From assembly GCA_002869185.1 (NCBI GenBank), contig PKTN01000001.1:62001-126000 (forward strand): a stretch of DNA of 64,000 bases, given 5' to 3'. The translations under genes were made by a program, and so were the position numbers. The DNA comes from Denitrovibrio sp. GTDB taxonomy: Bacteria > Chrysiogenota > Deferribacteres > Deferribacterales > Geovibrionaceae. Below, piece after piece: positions 61,027 through 64,000 of this stretch. The notes under the pieces were generated by a model. That model was not told the origin of the DNA and searched no databases. It was given only the letters and a program-made list of their open reading frames with translations. The first letter of the stretch is position 1; each line of letters starts with the position of its first letter.

Positions 61027-61325
61027 GTCAAATCGCAGCTTTTTAAAAAAAAATAACAAATTTCTCTATATACATATAATTAATTATTTGAATATCTGGA
61101 CAAAATTAGTGTTATTATAAGGTGGTGTGAACAATGAAAAATCAGAAATCAAACTCGTTATGGGCATAAGATATCATAGTGAATTAGTAGAAATAAGCTC
61201 ATAATGACAAAATACCTAAAAAGCTTTAATTATTAGCAATGTAGCTAAGTGTTGGATTCGCGAAAACATAGTTTTAAAATATGGTCAAAGGCTCAAAAAA
61301 ATGCTTGCGTTACGACCTTATGCTA

Positions 61326-61348
61326 TGTATATTGTATACCGTATACAA
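61326..61348. promoter_or_regulatory. TGTATATTGTATACCG motif and GTATAC palindrome
   Basis: 61326-61341 is identical to 49048-49063. It overlaps a perfect 8-1-8 palindrome TTGTATAC-C-GTATACAA (61332-61348), about 65 bp before the molybdoenzyme B start. Confidence 0.55.
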
Positions 61349-61412
61349 AACATAAAAGGCATAAAGTTTATAAATAACTGATAATGTTATTGAAATACTA
61401 GGAGGTCCCTAT

Positions 61413-63746
61413 ATGAAGCTTTCCGGTATGAATCTGAGTCGTAGGAAATTTCTTGCGACATCAGGTGGTGCTGTTGCTGCTGGTTTGTTCGCTGCTAACT
61501 TAACTACTTTTAAGGCAGTTGCAAGCGGTGGTCACGATGCACAGACACCTACTGGTGAAAAAGGCGAAAAACACATCGCATCTAGTTGTGAGATGTGTGT
61601 TAACAAATGTGGTTTCTTTGCTCACGTTGTAGACGGTAGAATTAAGAAACTTAATCCTAACCCAAAGTTTTTCAAAAGTCGTGCAATGCTTTGCGCACGT
61701 GGTAATGCTGGTGCTGAAGAGCCTTACAACCCAGAAAGACTTACAACTCCACTACTTAGAGTTGGTAAAAGAGGTGAGGGAAAATGGAAGAAGATATCTT
61801 ACGATGAAGCTTTCAAAATCCTCGCTCAAAAACTTGCTGAGCAGAAAGTTAAGCATGAAAACAGATCTTCTGTTGCTTTCTTCTCTTCTGAAGGTTTTCA
61901 GGAAGAGTGCTTTCACTATCTCGTACAGTCTTACGGTTCTACGAACACAGTAAGGCACCCGACCCTTTGTCTCTCATCTGTTATTCAGGGCTGGTCATCA
62001 GTTTTTGGTGCTTTCCCAGATGCAGATATGAAAAATGCAATGTTCGCTGTTATGTTTGGTTCTAACAGAGCAGAAGCTATTGTTACTCCAGACACAATAG
62101 ACATTCAAAAAGACAGACCAAAAGGTCAGCAGCTTGTTTATCTTGATCCAAGATTTACAGCTACTGCAGCGAAAGCTGACAAGTGGTACCCAGTTAAACC
62201 TGGTACAGACCTTGCTTTTGTTCTTGCTCTTATAAATGTAGTTGTTACTGAGAAACTTTATGACGATAAATTCGTTAAAGAGTATACTCACGGATTCGAC
62301 GAGCTCGTTGAACACGTTAAACAATACACACCTGAATGGGCAGAAAACGAATGTGAAATTCCAGCTAAAGAGATCTACTGGACAGCTAGAGAATTCGCAA
62401 GATATGCTCCTCGTTCTTTAGCATACCCTGGTCGTAGAACTAGTTGGTACGTGAACGACGTATATTTCCGTCGTGCCTGTGCTATCCTTACTGCTATATG
62501 CGGTTGCTGGGATAAAGAGGGTGGAATCGTTCCTAAAACACCTTTTAAACTTAAAAAACCAGATGTTCTCTACCCTTACTTCGAGCAAGCTGAAGGTAGA
62601 CTTGATGTTGGTTCTTTTGGTGAATTTGATAACACTTTTCCAGAAGATGGAAGAAAAGATCAAGGTTTACCAAACGACTCAGTCGCTTTCCTTGGTGAGA
62701 AAGATGGTTCATGGTTACGCTTCAGAGACGCAGTTCTCGCGGGTAAACCATACACAGTAGATGCACTTGTAATCTACAAACAAAACTTCATTGAAGCTGT
62801 TCCTAACAGACAAAAAACAATGAAGATGATAGAGAAGATGAACTTCATATGCTCTATCGATATTCAGATGACAGAGGTTGCTCACTATGCAGACCTCGTT
62901 ATACCTGAGTCAACTTATCTTGAGCGTTGGGACTCTGCACACTCATTGACAGGTCTGTGGCCACTCGCTACTTTCCGTCAGCCAGTTGTTGAGCCAGTAT
63001 TTAAAACTCAGTCTATGTTTGATATCGCTAAAGGCGTTGTTAACGAGATGGTTAAAATACCTGAGCTTTGGGATGACGTTGATGAAATGGACTTCGAAGA
63101 CTTTAAAACTGATATCGTTGACGGTATCCTTAATAAGCCTATGGAAGACTATATCAAATTCCAGCTTTCCGCTTACCCTGGTGGATATGAGACAATGATG
63201 AAAGAAGGTATGCTCGCTATTAAAGACACACCTACTTACGGAAAAACTCTCAAGCCTGGTTTCAGATTTAAAACTAGAACAGGAAAGATTGAACTTTTAA
63301 ACTCTAAGTATGGAGCTAAAGGTCTTGATCCACTACCTGTATATCAGGCACCACGTCAGCCTGAACCTGGTAAATTCCGCTTTATCCTCGGTCGCCACGC
63401 TTGGAACACACACACTGGTACTCAAAATAACGGTTTCCTCTGGGAAATCCAAAAAGAGAACACAGTATGGATCAACTCTGCAGCAGCTAAGAAGCTTAAC
63501 ATTGTTGACGGCGATTTAGTTAAAGTAACTAGTAAAGTAGGCGAGCAAGAGATCAGAGCATTCGTTACAGAAAAGATACGCCCTGACTGCGTATTTTATG
63601 CTCACGGTTTTGGTCGTCTTTCACCACAGCTTAGTCTTGTTTACAAGAAAGGTGCTTCACAGGCAGAAATTCTCGAAGATTATATCGAGCCGATTTCTGG
63701 TAACGCTGCTCTGCACGAAACATTTGTAACAATTACTAAGGCTTAA
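61413..63746 (+). CDS. Psr/Phs-like molybdopterin oxidoreductase B, catalytic subunit
   Basis: 777 aa with Tat signal SRRKFLATSGG and AGGAGG before the ATG. [4Fe-4S] motif CEMCVNKCGF...MLCARGNAG, and RHPTLCLSS carrying the probable Mo-ligand Cys. Molybdopterin-binding blocks (VMFGSNRAEAI, KWYPVKPGTDLAFVLALI, YPGRRTSWYVNDVYF) are intact. Closely similar along its length to enzyme A but with no stop. Probably a periplasmic sulfur-compound or oxyanion reductase; substrate not assignable from sequence alone. Confidence 0.92.
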   Translation: MKLSGMNLSRRKFLATSGGAVAAGLFAANLTTFKAVASGGHDAQTPTGEKGEKHIASSCEMCVNKCGFFAHVVDGRIKKLNPNPKFFKSRAMLCARGNAGAEEPYNPERLTTPLLRVGKRGEGKWKKISYDEAFKILAQKLAEQKVKHENRSSVAFFSSEGFQEECFHYLVQSYGSTNTVRHPTLCLSSVIQGWSSVFGAFPDADMKNAMFAVMFGSNRAEAIVTPDTIDIQKDRPKGQQLVYLDPRFTATAAKADKWYPVKPGTDLAFVLALINVVVTEKLYDDKFVKEYTHGFDELVEHVKQYTPEWAENECEIPAKEIYWTAREFARYAPRSLAYPGRRTSWYVNDVYFRRACAILTAICGCWDKEGGIVPKTPFKLKKPDVLYPYFEQAEGRLDVGSFGEFDNTFPEDGRKDQGLPNDSVAFLGEKDGSWLRFRDAVLAGKPYTVDALVIYKQNFIEAVPNRQKTMKMIEKMNFICSIDIQMTEVAHYADLVIPESTYLERWDSAHSLTGLWPLATFRQPVVEPVFKTQSMFDIAKGVVNEMVKIPELWDDVDEMDFEDFKTDIVDGILNKPMEDYIKFQLSAYPGGYETMMKEGMLAIKDTPTYGKTLKPGFRFKTRTGKIELLNSKYGAKGLDPLPVYQAPRQPEPGKFRFILGRHAWNTHTGTQNNGFLWEIQKENTVWINSAAAKKLNIVDGDLVKVTSKVGEQEIRAFVTEKIRPDCVFYAHGFGRLSPQLSLVYKKGASQAEILEDYIEPISGNAALHETFVTITKA

Positions 63747-63759
63747 CGGAGGCAACACA

Positions 63760-64000
63760 ATGAGCGAAAAGAAATTCGGAATTGTACTTGATGCAAGAAA
63801 ATGCCTGAACTGTAAAGCATGTACTGTTGCCTGTAAATTCGAAAACGTTATTCACACTGGTGACGATAACTATAGAATATGGGTTTCAGAGCTTCCTGTT
63901 CAGGGAACATATCCTAACCTTAGCATGGAATTTGAACCATCTCAGTGTCAGCACTGTGAGAATACACCTTGTGCTACAGTATGTCCTACTTCTGCTACTT
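63760..64000 (+). CDS. 4Fe-4S ferredoxin subunit of molybdoenzyme B, cut by the window end
   Basis: Begins MSEKKFGIVLDARKCLNCKACTVACKFEN with AACGGAGG upstream, 13 bp after the catalytic gene. Two of the expected cysteine clusters (CLNCKACTVAC, CQHCENTPCATVCP) are visible. Same spacing and order as cluster A, so an NrfD-like gene should follow outside the window. Confidence 0.93.
   Translation, partial: MSEKKFGIVLDARKCLNCKACTVACKFENVIHTGDDNYRIWVSELPVQGTYPNLSMEFEPSQCQHCENTPCATVCPTSAT

Larger units (their letters stand above)
60974..61412. promoter_or_regulatory. Control region of molybdoenzyme cluster B
   Basis: 439 bp, no credible gene. It holds the terminator at 60992, TTATGGGCATAA (61158-61169) and TAAGCTCATAA (61194-61204) as an inverted pair of DUF134-type sites, and the GTATAC palindrome at 61326. 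Confidence 0.6.

Noticed and set aside
61135-61170. 11-codon leader peptide (MKNQKSNSLWA) upstream of molybdoenzyme B
   Set aside because: It has a Shine-Dalgarno-like AAGGTGG but is far from the gene, has no attenuator structure, and its end coincides with the TTATGGGCATAA site.
1-64000. CRISPR arrays, IS elements, rRNA genes
   Set aside because: No regularly spaced repeats, transposase genes or rRNA sequence were seen on either strand.

Overview
The window reads as chromosome of an anaerobic or microaerophilic, Gram-negative respiring bacterium of low-to-moderate GC. The mix of a Hyb-type NiFe hydrogenase, two Psr/Phs-like molybdoenzyme clusters, flavocytochrome c, an ActP/DUF485 acetate module, sigma-54 promoters and a lone flagellar rod/hook gene would fit the Deferribacterota (Denitrovibrio/Geovibrio-like). 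This is an inference from gene content; no rRNA is present to test it.

Layout. 1-5.3 kb: a truncated GGDEF-EAL protein, then a dCache-HAMP-PAS histidine kinase and its NtrC-type regulator. 5.3-7.4 kb: a DASS-family transporter behind a textbook -24/-12 promoter and three TGGC-N8-GCCA-type palindromes. 7.9-13.3 kb: hybOABCD-like uptake hydrogenase operon. 13.37-15.59 kb: a 2.2-kb island between a tRNA-Leu gene and a 26-bp copy of that tRNA's 3' end, carrying a three-gene HipB/HipS/HipT-like toxin-antitoxin system behind five operator-like palindromes, with no integrase. 15.7-24.4 kb: PhnD-like binding protein, CoA-binding protein, FlgG-like protein, PAS kinase, argS, a SPOR protein, a GHL13-like protein, elbB, surE and a 40-aa lipoprotein. 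24.4-29.9 kb: TPR protein plus TolQ/ExbD/TonB-like genes and a MidA-type methyltransferase. 30.1-31.0 kb: two small proteins sharing a new repeated motif, each with its own sigma-54 promoter. 31.0-36.3 kb: biotin synthesis genes (bioD, bioA, divergent bioF, esterase, bioC) and an AraC regulator. 36.4-46.5 kb: transporters, the ActP/DUF485/CBS-DUF294 acetate-type module, a capsule-type glycosyltransferase, and small unknown genes. 46.5-48.4 kb: a GT9 glycosyltransferase, rpsT and a lipoprotein.

48.6-64 kb is a respiratory accessory region: a small Cys protein, diheme cytochrome c and FCSD flavoprotein, a TorD-type chaperone, a DUF3373 porin, a DUF134 regulator, molybdoenzyme cluster A (catalytic subunit interrupted by one in-frame TAG), a tungstate/molybdate-type binding protein, a CX3CH cytochrome-like protein, and molybdoenzyme cluster B (running off the window). 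Two sequence motifs link these genes. TTATGRGCATA-type sites lie in front of the DUF134 gene, both molybdoenzyme genes and the binding protein. A TGTATATTGTATACCG motif lies in front of the cytochrome c, the TorD gene and molybdoenzyme B.

Points most worth following up are the putative DUF134 regulon with its amber-interrupted enzyme, the tRNA-bounded HipBST mini-island, the sigma-54 small-protein family, and the sigma-54/enhancer control of the DASS transporter. Three gene-model anomalies (in-frame TAG, in-frame TAA, and a gene with no ordinary start) could be real or could be sequencing errors; reads would decide.
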